64,000 nt of DNA from Phaeosaccion multiseriatum (taxonomy: Eukaryota; Ochrophyta, other classes). The position numbers and the translations under genes are program-made. The notes beneath the pieces were generated by a model. That model saw only the letters and a list, made by a program, of their open reading frames with translations. It was not told the DNA's origin and ran no database searches. The stretch is from contig OZ218950.1 of assembly GCA_965112735.1 (NCBI GenBank), forward strand, positions 4,402,001-4,466,000, read 5' to 3'. This document shows, one piece after another, positions 34,901 through 48,000 of the stretch (positions are counted from its first letter, which is position 1; every line of letters starts with the position of its first letter).

Positions 34901-37900
34901 CCGTCCAGCATCATGGAGAGACCGATGATGTGATTGAGACCCCGGGCCTGTGCTCCATCCCCATCCGGAGACGGGGTTGCTGTGGTAGCTGCTAGCTCCC
35001 CGATTTCTGCGATGAAGGCGGTGGAGCCTGCGTGAAGGCTCTCGAGCTTCTTCCCGACGGGCAGTCCATACTGGAACCACGCCGCCAGACGAGTCGGAGT
35101 GGAGGCCAGGATCCCAGAGGAGCAGTCCCGAACAAAGTCTGCCAGGCCCTGGAGCTGCTCGCGCTGGAGGCCTTGACCAGAAGGCAGCGAGGAAGCGACG
35201 CACAGATAGGCCTCGAGGGTAGCTTCCACACTTTGGCCGAGTGCTACCGCCGGTTGGTGGTGTCCATGCTCGACGAGGAGGAGGAAGGCCTGCGCTACGT
35301 CCACCGCGGGGTGCTCCTTCTCCTGCGAGGACAGCCACTTCAAGCCTTGCTGCAGGAGAGCCTGCACTTGCAGGGGGCTGACGTCCGAGGGCAGATACGC
35401 AAGCTTCTTCATGGTGTCGCTCTTCAGCAGCTCCACAGTGCAGCGCACCCGCCGTTGGAGAGCTCCGCTGGACTTGCGTGGGCTGCACTCCGTCAGCACA
35501 TCAATCAAAGGCTTCATCACCGCCTCCAGCGTGCTGTTGCTCAAAGTACTCCCACTACGGGCGACAGCGTACAGATGCCGAAGTGCCTCTGCCTTGCGCT
35601 TAGTCACCTCTATCTCCTCGTCGGTCATGAAGACTCCCGCGCCGACAAACTCCACCACAGCGGACAGAGTCCCATCAAAGTCAAAGGCAGACCCACCGAC
35701 CAAGGCTTCGCACAGCTGCGTATGATTCGCTGCGAATGTGACGATCGCCTTCTCCGGGGGCTTGATCGTCTGCTGCTGGGATGGGTCCAGCGCCTGTGGT
35801 GGGTGGAGCGCCCTCGTCAGCTCGGCAAAGCAGTCCGAGGTCCGCAGCGCCGCGAGCACCTCCTCTAACTCCGCTGACGTTTTGCCTCCGCTGAGAAGAA
35901 GCAGCAGATCGACCACACGCTCTGGTGATAGCTCGGCCTTCACCCCCTTCTCGTAAGCATCATCGGCAGCCCAAGCCTCGCGCAGGATGCCCCATGTGGG
36001 CCGCAGACCTGCCGCCTTGAGAAAGTGACGCACAGGGCGGCGATGGTACCGTACAGCGCACGAAGAGGCAGTCGCTGCAGTCTCACGCATCCCCTCCACC
36101 AGGTCTACAAACCAGGGGCGGCGGGAAGAGGAGGGGGGATATTGCTCAAGGACAGATAAGAGCGCATCCAGCACGATGTGCCCCTCCTGCTGCCTCTCCT
36201 TTCTCCACTCGGCGATGACTTGGCGATGGGGGTTCCACTTGCCGAAGAGAACAGTCCTCAGCACACTCCGCCACTCCTCCGAGTCCACAGCGGGCTGCTG
36301 AAGGGCACGGAGGAGACTGCACGAGGGCGGATCCAGACTGGCCAACATGTCCTCTTCGTTGAGGAGCTCCAGCCAAGCAGCAGGCCCCGACGCACAGGAA
36401 GACGCGCTCGGCGAAAGGGGAAGCTGAAGCTGCCCATAGGCAGCCAACAGAGGCCCCGCACTTACAGCCGCCTTGGACTCTGGACTGATCACTTCCAGCG
36501 ACAACTCCAGGGGGGCTCTTCCTCCGCCCCCGTCAGCCGCAATGCCAGCAAAGGTCTGCCAGCAGTGCTGAGACGGGTGTCCTGTACAGTATCAACAATC
36601 AAACAAATACAAAAGTCATACGGTAGTCGTTCGGATACAATAGCGGATCCCGCCGGCCATGAAATGGCAGGTCCTTTAGTCAAGTCGACCTCGTCCCCCA
36701 GTCCTGGCACTCAAACTCGACGCTGCTAAAGGAACATTACTCAGCCCGGCTACACACGCAAAACTTACCTCCCATATGCTTCCAGCGCTTCACTGCCTTC
36801 GCAGTGACTGGGAGCTGCAGCAGACTCGAGCAGGCTTGGTTCACCTCTGTTGGAGTCACCGCAACACTGCACAGAACCTCGCCGATCATCTCGTCGAGCA
36901 CAGTGGGCTTCTCCCCGTTGGCGAGTCGCTCCTCGACGATGGTACTCAGAGCCTCCCTCGCCGCTGTCGTTGACGAAGACTCCACGAGGCCTCTACGTGC
37001 CGCCTCCAGCACACTCTCACCGCACGCTGCGGCGTCCTCATCACTCAGTGACGGCAGGCCGGTGACAAGCCGCACCACCGAGGGCTGCTGGCCCAGCTGC
37101 AGGAGCTTAGATGCGCTGTGCCCCCCCGCCTCCACAACAGGAGCACTCCCGCCTTTCAGCCCATCAAAGTCCATCGCTGCGGAAGCATCCTCGCCGTGGA
37201 GAATACACCCAACCAGGCATGCTGCTGCAATTACTCTCTCTTCGTCTGGCCGAGATGTGCGAAGGAGTTCGATGGCAGCCAAAGGGTGCTGCCCCAGGGC
37301 ACTGATCGGCTGTAGTGGTGACGAGGGCGCGGCAGGAGGAGAGAGCGTGACCAGTAGAGACTTGCTGCCACCCTCTCGCACGGCGCCATCGGGGCCAACG
37401 CTACATTCTCCGGGGACCGCGAAGGTGATGATCGCATGGTGCATGCCCACGGGAGCAGCAGCAGTTGCGCCAGCAGCAGATGCAGGAGTCGCGCCGTCCA
37501 CGGTGGCCCGCAGCTTCCAGAAGTGGTGATCCCGGCCTTCCTTCCCTCTCTTGGGAGCCAGGTCAAGGAAGTCCTCACTAGACTCTTTCTCTGTGCACTT
37601 CTCGTCCTTGTAGCGCGTAAGGCTCAGAGCTGCGCCGGGTGTCGGGAGACCGCTTGCCCCAGAGAGAAGATGTGGGTTGCTGTGGGCGTCCAGACGGTAG
37701 CGTAGTGAAGCACCGCCTTCGTTGGTGCTGGCGAACATCGCCTCGTACGTATGCTCCTCTCCATGGACGGGAGCGAGACTGACGGCTGTAACTTCCTTGT
37801 GCTCCTTCTTCTTCTTCCTCTTCCCCGTGCTGGCGTCAGAGCACGCCACGAAAGCGAGGCGAGAGCCTTTCAGGCGGATATTGTATTCGCACAGGAGGGT

Positions 37901-40900
37901 CGGCCGCCGCTGGCTGTTGACTTGGAAAAAGAAGCTGTCCTTACCCGCCGCCAGACAACTCTTCCTCACGAGCACACTCTTCCTCACGAGCACCTCTGTG
38001 CGCGCAGTATGGCCAGGCTGCACCACCACTTCTGAAATGGCGCTGTCTGCAAACTCCACGTCTGATGAGCCCTGAAGCGAGACAATAGTCTCAATGTCTC
38101 CCATGCTCTTCAACTCCACCGGGACTCGCACAGGCTCCAGCGAGCCGCTGGTCTTAGCTTGGCGTAGGTCCACCTCCACAACGGAAGTAGCCTTTGCCGA
38201 CATGTAAACCCCTCCGCTTCGCACAGTCAGGATAATGTGCTCGTCCCGCGTGCCCCCAATCTTCGCGCCAACCTTGAAGTCTTTGGAGCCAGAGCTGTCT
38301 ACAGATTTGCTCAGGTACTCGAAGCGAATGCGCCGCGACGCTCCAGGAGGCACAGCACCACTCGCAGGATGGATTGAAATCCTCCCTCGCTCTCCTCCCC
38401 CTCCTCCTCCTCCACCTCCTTCTCCTCCTCCTCCACCTCCTCCTCTTCTAGGTCCAGAGGCCGAAGAGGTAGGCACCGACAGCTCAAAGGGCATCGGCAC
38501 TGCGGAGTGGTTGACCAGCCGCAGATGGCGACTGCATGTCTCCTCCCTCTCGCCGTCAGGGATCTCCACGTCGGGCATCTGCAGGTCCATCACAATGCTT
38601 GACGCACCGACGGGCAGCAGAAGCTCTCCTTGCCCCCCACTGCCCCCCCCATTGGCGGACGATATCTCCAGTTGAACGTGGCCGGCGATGCCTGCGAACC
38701 TGTCTCTGCCGTCTTCGGTTGTAAAGTGAAGGGGCACTCTACGCTTCTGACCTGGCTGGACTGAAACGCTGCCGCCTCCCTTCAGACGCAGATTCCTCTC
38801 CTGACCTCGCAGGGCTAGCCACTTCATTGAAGCATGGAGGGCAGACGATCCTTCCAGCCCTTCGTGGAGGAGCTCCAGCTCCCGTTGTGGAAAGTGCCCC
38901 CGCCTCAAAAGGTTGGCATGAAGTCTGATGACTCCCATGTGAAGGCCATGGGGGAAAACACCGCCCTCTGACTGCGCCGAAGCCGCTGCTGACGCCACAT
39001 CCACCTTGAGAGCTTTTGCCGCTGGTCGGCATGGAATGGCGAGGAGCTGCCTCCCCTCCAGTGGAGCGATGGTCTCACCCAGCTCGCTGACGTTATCTCC
39101 CTCCTCCTCCTCTTCAATCAAGGCGTAGCAGCTCTCTAGCAGAGACCCACGGACCGGGACACGCAGCACATCCTTGCTGCTGCCGAATGCGATGACGACG
39201 TGGCTGGCGATGACGCGCGGCATATTCCCGGAGTCAGCAGTGTCTACGAGCAGGCTCAGCGGCAGTCTCGAGTGCGGCTTGAGGTAGAGGGAGAAGCTGT
39301 CTCGCTCCTCTGCGGACGTTGATGACACAAAGCTGACAGGCGCCGCTCCCGATGCTGCATCCTCCTGGATCTTGGCCTTGACCCACACGCCAATGTGCCC
39401 ATCGTTGACAAGGAGAAGGGCTTGGCGCCGCTCCTCACCTAGCGGGACTCCAATCAGACAGTGCCCAAAGTTAATGGCGCACGGTTCCACCCGCGCAGAG
39501 ATGGGTGCGATGATGCACCGGACGAGAACGTCGGTGCACGCCGCCACTTCGTTGCCGAATGCCTCGTCTCGCAGCTCCAGCTTCACATGGAAGGAGTGCT
39601 CACCAGGTGTCAAGGCCGTACTGAGGCTGAAGGACACACTGGGTGACTCGAAGGGTCCTACTCGGAAGGCTGACGCTGGGCTAAGCTGCAGTGGGAAGGT
39701 TGCCTTCGTGAGCCCGTGGGCGGCCGCTGCGCTCTCCCCGGCCGCAACTGCTAGCACGGGGACTGCCTGAAGCTTCAGCCTCCTGTCCATCTCATTGACG
39801 AGCTGCAGGCTCCTCGTCTCTGTCCACGGTGCATCTCGCTGCTGGACGGTTCCGAGGTCCATCACCACTACGGGCGGCTGCAGCGATGGCTCACCCCCCG
39901 CCCCTGCTGCGCTGATCTTGACGACAAAGGAAGAGAGCGCCATGTCTGCTCCGCTGAAGGGATTCGCCAGAGTAAGCGCGTCGCCTCGCTCCTGCAAGTC
40001 CTTCTCCTGCTTGGCACGCTGCCTCGACGCATCCAGGCAGGCGAAGCGATGGTTGCGCCTTCTGATCAGAACATGCACCGCGCGTAAGATCCTATCCAGC
40101 TCCCTCTGCTTCGCAGCGATATGCATCTTCTCCACGAAACGCACTCTCGCCCCCCCCTTCCAAGCGTCGAGCACCCTCCTGGCGGACGATTCGTGCTGCT
40201 GAACCGTGCGGCGTTCTCTCATCTGCGTCAAGTCCAAGGCGCTCGAGCAGCAGATTTGGACTCCGAGGCTCAGGAAAGCCGTCACCGCGACATGGGAGCC
40301 AATTACTTCCAAGATCAAGCGACGATTGACCCGAAGCAGTCGCATAGCCTGTTTGAGCTCCTCCCCTGCTTCGACGGTGATGATGGTGCTAGTCGTGTCG
40401 TCCAGGAAGGCCTCTGGACACTCGACAGATCTCAGTGCGTGCCCCTCTTTCCACTCCTGAACCATCCGCTTTCGAATTTCTCTCATATCTTGCGTAAGAG
40501 TCAGCATGTCGCTCTCAATCTTGAAGCAAAGCTCTCCTCCGTGCTTCCCTCGAGCGGCCTCGTCGTCCAAGTTGCTACAGTCAGCACCATCGCTCTCGAC
40601 GATGGCCTCCAGCTCCCCCAAGTCTGTGGAGGCCGTCACCTCCTCCATCTTGGCCCTGAGGCGCGTGAGATTGCTCCAAAGGACACTCCCTTCGAGTGCC
40701 TGCCGAGCCCGCGTGCTGTCTTCCCTCATCTTCTCTTCCATCTGCCCGCTGTATAGGGCTGGGTCTTCCACGTGTTCTTTCGGGCGATAGGATGGCGCCG
40801 GCCTTACTCTCTGAGAGATGCGCAGTATCTGCTGGAGGCGATCCTCCGCGACCCGGCGGGGTGATTGAGTAGTACAACTAAAGTCATCCGCGGCATTCAC

Positions 40901-43900
40901 ATCAGGAGCAGGCTTGGGCTCGTACTCCATATACTCGCGCTCCTCCGCTTGCGCGACGAAGTAGGGGCTGTTACTATGGGGCTGCGATACTCGTTCGGCG
41001 TTCCAGTAGCATCCCTCCCATCCGTAGCGCTTTAGGACGCGTATCGTGCACTTCGTTTGCGCTTTGTCGGCACTCGCGAGCCCGAATATGCTCTTGGTGG
41101 AGTCCCACCATCCGCCCCATCTTTTCTTGCCCTCGACTGCTATGGCAAAATCGATCAACGCCGGAGGCTCGGTCAGGCAAGCATACGGGACAAAGACTCG
41201 CAGGCTATGTGGATGAGTGACCTCGACTCTGGTTCGGTGAGTGTCACGACTCAGAGCTTCGGTCGGCTGCTTGTCGATCCTGCCACGGTCTTGAAGCGTG
41301 ATGTGTACAGCCACGCCCGCGGGCCTCGCCTCAAAGTACTTGCCAATGACGGGCCTTGCCTCTGTCCGACATGACTGGAGGAGGTCTCGAAGCATCTTGT
41401 TGACGAAGCGCTTGTCCTGGGCAGCGTCGATCCTTCTGCGCCTCTCTTCCTCCTCGTCGCTGGCTGCTGACTCCTCCTCCCCGACAGCCGGTGCTGCTCC
41501 TCCGCCCCGCACACGTGCTGCTCCTCCGCCCTGCACACGCTCCTCCTCGTTCTGAGCAGCGTCCATCTCTTCCTCCTCGCCGCTGGCTGCTGACTCCTCC
41601 TCCCCGACAGCCGGTGCTGTTCCTTCGACCTGCACATGCTCCTCCTTGTTCTGAACAGCGTCCATCTCTTCCTCCTCGTCGCTGGCTGCTGACTCCTCCT
41701 CCCCGACTGCCGGTGCTGCTCCTTCGACCTGCACACGCTCCTCCTTGTTCTGAACAGCGTCCATCTCTTCCTCCTCGTCGCTGGCTGCTGACTCCTCCTC
41801 CCCGACTGCCGGTGCTGTTCCTTCGACCTGCACATGCTCCTCCTTGTTCTGAACAGCGTCCATCTCTTCCTCCTCGTCGCTGGCTGCTGACTCCTCCTCC
41901 CCGACTGCCGGTGCTGCTCCTTCGACCTGCACACGCTCCTCCTTGTTCTCAGCAGCGTCCGTCTTTTCCTCCTCGTCGCTGGCTGCTGCGTCCGCTTCTT
42001 CTGCTTGTTGCGGTGTGGCAGAGGACTTTCTCTTCACGAGACCGGAATCTGCCATTTGGAAGAGGGCAGCCACACCTTGCTCCACGAGGGCGGCAACGGT
42101 GCCTCGTTCACACTCCCACTCGGACAGTTTGTCCCTGTATCTTTGCTCGTCTTCTCTGGAGCGCTTGAGGTATTCGCCGTACTTCCGCTCCACTCCTTGA
42201 ATCTTCTTCCTTGTCTGTTCGTCCCTCGCTGCGATTCGCTTCTCCAAGACATCCTTCAAGGAGCACAGGACCCTCTCCGCCGCACGCCCCAAGTCCTCCG
42301 CGCAGCCTGCAATCAACATCGAGGGCCTCTGCGGCAAGGCGCTGGAGCTACTCGCGGCGTGCTTCCAAAATGATTGAACGATGCGCTGTGCAAAGGCGTC
42401 CTCTGCATCAAGCACCTTCTGCAGAAGAGGGAAGCCGTCCGTGTCCATCTGCTGGGCATCGCTAAGCGTGGAGAAGAGCGCCGAGACGGACTCGCGGCAG
42501 GCAGCGTAGTGCTCCTCCAGCATGGGGCAGCACACATCGACGCGGAACGACGCCAGCATGAGGAGGTCGAGGACGTCGCTTACGTCTTGCACCCCGAGGC
42601 ACAGCAAGTCCGCCATTGTCTGCGGGACAGAGAGATGATGTATCATCTCCAAGCCCTGTCCTCCTCCTCCCAAGACGGCTTGCTGCCCTCGGATGGCCTT
42701 TACGAGTGTAGCGTAGGGCGACCCCCCTCCTGCGCTTCTGGTGTTGACGAGATCCGCCACGAGCACATGCCGCAGGTCGAGGCTTGGAGAGGGCGCTGCC
42801 TCCCCCCCTCCCTCCTCTGCGGGCAGCGGCACCTTTTGCAGCACATCTTCTTCTTCGAGTGGTCCCAAACGAGCTCTCGTCTCCTCAAACGCAGCTCGAA
42901 TCGCTCTGCTCTGCATGTGAAGCAGCTCCTGCGTAAGCGCTTGCACCACTTCCTCGACATGCTGCGCCAGCTCATCCTGAGACTCTTGCCCTCCTGTCAT
43001 TTCCGTCATCACATCGCCCAAGCTCTGCACCGCTTGGCCTTCCAGCAGCAAACACAGATCCTTTACGCCCTCCATCCTATCATTCACCGCACTGAAATGC
43101 TCAAGCGCGCTCCTCTTGTCTCTGATCACAGCGAAGTGCTCTCTGTCCTCGCCACCTCCGGTGTCCTTGCCTGTCAACCGGACCACCAGGAGGGAGCCCA
43201 GGCAGTGTGAGAGCTGTGCAAGCTGCTCCAGCGCCTTGGATCCCTTGATTCTCGGCGTGAAGAGCCGCGCTTCGCACTTTGCGCCTCCGAAGATGGGCAC
43301 TAGGGTCTGCTTGACCAAGAGATGGGCCACGAAGGATGGGCCAAGGAGGGTTTCATCGTCCAGTAACGAAACGGCCTGCTGGAGGGAGTCGATGACCTCG
43401 AAAGGCGAGCTGGCGACTCCGTATGCAGCGTGGAAGAACGAGCCAAGGAGGGACTGCGAGACAGACCCAAACTGCGCGTAGAGGCGGTCGCTCTCCTCCA
43501 GTAGCTCGTGCGCCTCGAGGCTCAGCAAGAAGGTGTCACCTCGTCTCCTCAGCCAGGAGCCGAAGGCCTCAATGTCCCTGCTCAGGCTGGCTGCACACAG
43601 CTGCTTGGCCTGCACACTGGACAGCAGAGTGTACATGCTGTTCGCAGCGTACGTGCTGATGCACCGCGACTGCTTCCGCACTGACCACTGCGCTCGACCA
43701 TCAAGCTCCACGCCGTGCTGACTCCTCCTCCCTGATGCTGCTGCTCCATCCGCCACAGCAGCAGCCACGTCTTCGAGCTTGACCACCGCTGTCAACACGG
43801 CAGAGGCCTTATCGTGAAGCAGCTCCATGCTGGCAGTGTCCTCCCCGCGCACATGAGCAAACAGAGCGCCCACGTCCTGCATGAGGTCCGGGACGATGGC

Positions 43901-45048
43901 CAAGGCCTGCTCGTGGAATGAGCGCATGGCGGGCCCCAGTGAGTAAGCGGAGCGCACAAAGCCGAGCATGGCCGAGCTGGCGTTGCGCAGAGTCGCGAGG
44001 GCCACCTTCATCACGTCGAGGAGGTGGAACAGCTTCCTACCACAGGGCCCGCTGCGCTTCCTCGCAGCAGAGGGCTCCAAGTCCGCCTCGAGGAGCTGCG
44101 CGGCCTCCTCCACTAGCTCCAGCGCTTCACGGGCTCGCTCGGATGAGTCTCGCAGTGTAGCCTCGTCAAGCCTGGACAGGTCCTCGAGACGCTCAAACTC
44201 GCTGTACATGGCTGCGCTCAGCTCTTCTGGGCCGTCTTCCCAAGCATCGCCACCCCCATCTGCACCGACAGTGCAGAAAGCTCTGAGAAGGAGGCCCTGC
44301 AGCGTCTTGGCCGTTGCCGCCGGCTCTTTCCGCTGACGGTCACCGTCCTCCGACGACTTCTTTCGCTTCCCCTTGGCCTTCTTCTTCAGCTCCTGCACAG
44401 ATTTCCTGAGAGTCTTGACTTCTTCTGCAATTTCTTCGCTTCCTGGACCTTCGATGCAACCTTTCAAGGCATTGATGCGCTCTTCCTTTTCCTCGATCTC
44501 TTTCTCGAGCGACTTCTTGCTGACCCCAGGCGATCCTCCTCCCTTAACAAATCCCTCCAGCTCCTGGACCATCGTCTGCGTGAAGGCAGTGTGGCAGCCG
44601 CGGAGCATGCAGAGAGCGAGGGGGCACTGAAGGGGTATCCAATCGCCCACGGAGCCGACGAGGCCCGAGGCGTACACCCTCATGTCGTTGTCCGCCTCTT
44701 GCCTCGAGTAGACCAGGGAGTTGAGCACCTTGGTCAGGAACAACATCAGATCCTTGAGGTAGGGCACCATTGCCTGTCTCGACTCCTCATCCACAAGGCT
44801 GTGGTCCGTGGAGTCTACACCGAGCTCACTTGCTTGGAAAAGAGACTCCCAGGGAGGCAGTGTCGGCATGTCGCTCGCTGCAGAGGTTCCCAGCAAGAGA
44901 CGGCTGGAGAGGATGGACTCCGCTCGCTGCTCGAGCTTCATGGCGTGGCGCACCAGCTCGACGCAATTGGGGGCGGCAAGGAGGACCACGTCCGACGGCC
45001 TGAGGCTGACCAGCCCCGAAGATCGAAGGCACTCCCCACCGGGGATGC

Positions 45049-45088
<40 letters not shown>

Positions 45089-48000
45089 ACCGCTGCTGTG
45101 GGCCACGCACGGCCCACGGCCTAACACTCCCACCACTTCTATCAGGCGCTGCCGCCTCCGCTGCAGATCTTGCATGTGGACGAAGGAGAGGTGCAGCGGC
45201 GTGCGGCGCACGAGGTGTTGGTTGCGGTCCATGAAGTTCGGTGGGCCTTGCGGAGGGGAGCCTCCTACTTCTTGGCGGATGGAGAAGGGCAAAGCCACCT
45301 CCTCGGGCTGTGCGAGGAGCCTCTGCACGTGCCCATCAAGGAGAGTGGAGGTGCGCTTCGCCACGATTCCCTGCAGCAAGGCCGCTTCCGCCTGCTCCAG
45401 GCCCGTTGTCGACATGTCGGTCAGTGAGCAGCCCTCGCACTGCACCACGCGGTCAAGCTCGGGGATGCAGAGGAAGTTCTGCAAGTCCCGTGCCCTTCTG
45501 TCCTCCTGGCCCTTCATCTGATGTCCATTCCTGAGCCTGTCCAGCAGGAATAGCATCTGACTCACTGCCGACCGCTCCATGCGGATGCGCACTAGTCTGG
45601 ACGAGGTGTCATCGAGGGCCGCTGCGGCGGGCATGCCCTGTCCCGTGGGGTCGCCTGACGGGTTTGGATGTGAAGGGGAGAGAGAGGGGGAGGATAAATG
45701 GGTTTGCGACGAACGAGGGAAAGGCCCACGGGGGTTGACTTTACATACCTACGAAGACTCGAAGCTTGTGCCGCTGCTCTGCTGCGTCTTCTTCCACCAC
45801 GTCCACTCCCTCCTGTGGCACATTCTTCCACAGCTGCTCTTCGCACAGCTTGGGGAAGTCAGCCACCCGCTTCTTGAGCGCTCGAAGGCGAGGAGGCAGT
45901 CGCATGAAGAGGGGATCTGAGTCCTCCGATGCCTGTCGGAACAAGGCCAGCTCGCGCTCTCGGTCCGCGATCCAGCATCTCTCCTCCTTCAGCTCCTTGT
46001 CCACCTGGTGCTTGCTGGGGACCAAGACCTCGGGATCGGAGAGCTTGGAGCGCTTGTCCTGGAGCTTGCCGAGTCTCTTCCGCGTTGTCATGGCCAAGAA
46101 AAAGCAGCCCGAGTCATGAGCGTTCTTGAGCAGTACCTCCATGAGCTTCATGACACTCTGGAGCCCATCCTTCATCTCTGCTCGCTCCCTCGCCGCAGCC
46201 TGCTGCGCCTTCTCTGCTGCCTCTGCCGATGTCTCGTCGCCTCTGCTCGTTGGAGCGTGGGCAATGGCTGAGTGCAGATTGAGCCTGTACTTCTCGATTG
46301 TCGCCAGCGGCACCTCTACTTTCACAAGCAGCTCGTGCATCCTCAACGCCATACCCTCCAAGCTGCTCCGCAGACAATCCTTCTCGAGCAGCACCTCTCC
46401 ATTGTGGGTCTCCAACATCGAGAGCAGCTGCTCCACTACCTCTTCCCACTCCGCTGCGACATGCCCTGAGGCAGCCTCGTACATGCGGGACACTTCCCTC
46501 TCCTCGCCCCTCAGCTGGACGAGCCTCTCTGGAATGAAGGTGGCGATGAAGAGAAGAACATTCTCGAGGCTGGCAAGGAGATGAGCTGCCGCCTGCGCAC
46601 TTGCCATCCTCGTCGTGTCCACAGCAGTGCCTTCCTGCCACTTGTCGAGGACTGCCTTGACGTGGCTGAACAGCCTCGGCTCTCTCTCCACACAGCGAAG
46701 CAGGTGCACCCTGGCGGAGTTGCTTTCGGGGATACCTCTGCGGATGGCATCCTCGCTGTCCGAGAGGCGTTTGTGAGGGTCGACCTGGCTCAGCAACAAA
46801 TGCAGCACCTGTACATGTTGCTCCGTCTCCTCACTGAAAGGCCAGGCTGGTGACGAGACTATGAACAACTTGAGTTCCGCCAGTGTGGTGATGAGCCGCG
46901 TGGAGAAGTGGCTCCCTCCCAACTCCCCTTCCGTGGTCCCCTCGATGGTCCGATACAGTCGTACTCGAACCTCATTGAGCTTCTCCACAATACTTATTTG
47001 AGACGGGCAGAAGGGCTGGACACACAGCGGCAGAGGCGCGCCGGGAGAGGGCGGCGACAAACTCGAGAGTCCTGCCATCGTCGCAGCGATAGCGCCTTGT
47101 AGCCCTGAGATGGTGCAATCTTCCATCAGCTCCACCACCTTGCTGCGCTCCTGCTCTCGGTCTCGGACTTGGAGGCGGAGCCGCGCGAGGTCCTCGATTG
47201 CGTCCATGGCCGTGAGCTGCCGTCCACATCGCTCTTCAGCGTCCCTTGGGAGCAGGCGGTAGACACTCATGCTCCCGTCTTCACTAAGATGCAAGACCAG
47301 GGCTGTGACAGAGAAATCGTCCTTCCCGTCGAACAAGAAGATCACATGTGGCGCTCCGGGCTGCATGTGCTCTAGCAGAGAAGAGGAGACAGGCATGAAG
47401 GTGCGATGCAGTCTTGCCGACGAGCCCTCCTCCTTCAGGATGGAACTGGTGCCGAACGAACACCACAGTGCCACGTCCAACAGAGGGCACCTGAGGTCAT
47501 GCTCTGTCAGAACCTCCAGAGCCTCTACAAAGTTTGATGGTCGCATGCGGTTCACGGCTCCTCCACTCTGAAGTGCGTCCGTCCTGTCCAAGCCGTCCAT
47601 GCGACTCCAGTCTGCCAGTAGAGACGCGACTTTGCCTGCCGCCACGGCAGTGATGACGTGCTCGATCGTTCTCCACTCGGGGGACTCCAGCTGCTCTTGC
47701 ACCCCCTCCAGACCGCCAGACCATGCTGCTTCCATAGCAATCTCCCTCCTCTCCTCCAGCTCGCTTCCGTGCTCCCTCAGCGAAGCCACTTCTGCCTTTA
47801 GCTCCTGCTCCTGGATCTCAAGTTCTTTCTCCAAATTCTTGTCAGCCTTCTGTGGCCATTTACCCAACAAGCTCCAGCTCGTCTCCTTGCGGCACTCCGC
47901 GAGCTCCTTCTGCTTCTCACCCAGCCTGGCCTCCGCTCTAGTGGTTTCCCTTGCGTTTGTAGCCAAGTCCTCCTCCACCTGGCTCAGACTCTCCAGAGCT

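Noticed and set aside
41437-41985. CRISPR-like array
   Set aside because: The 96-bp units have no spacers, are in frame with a coding exon and lie in a eukaryotic gene.
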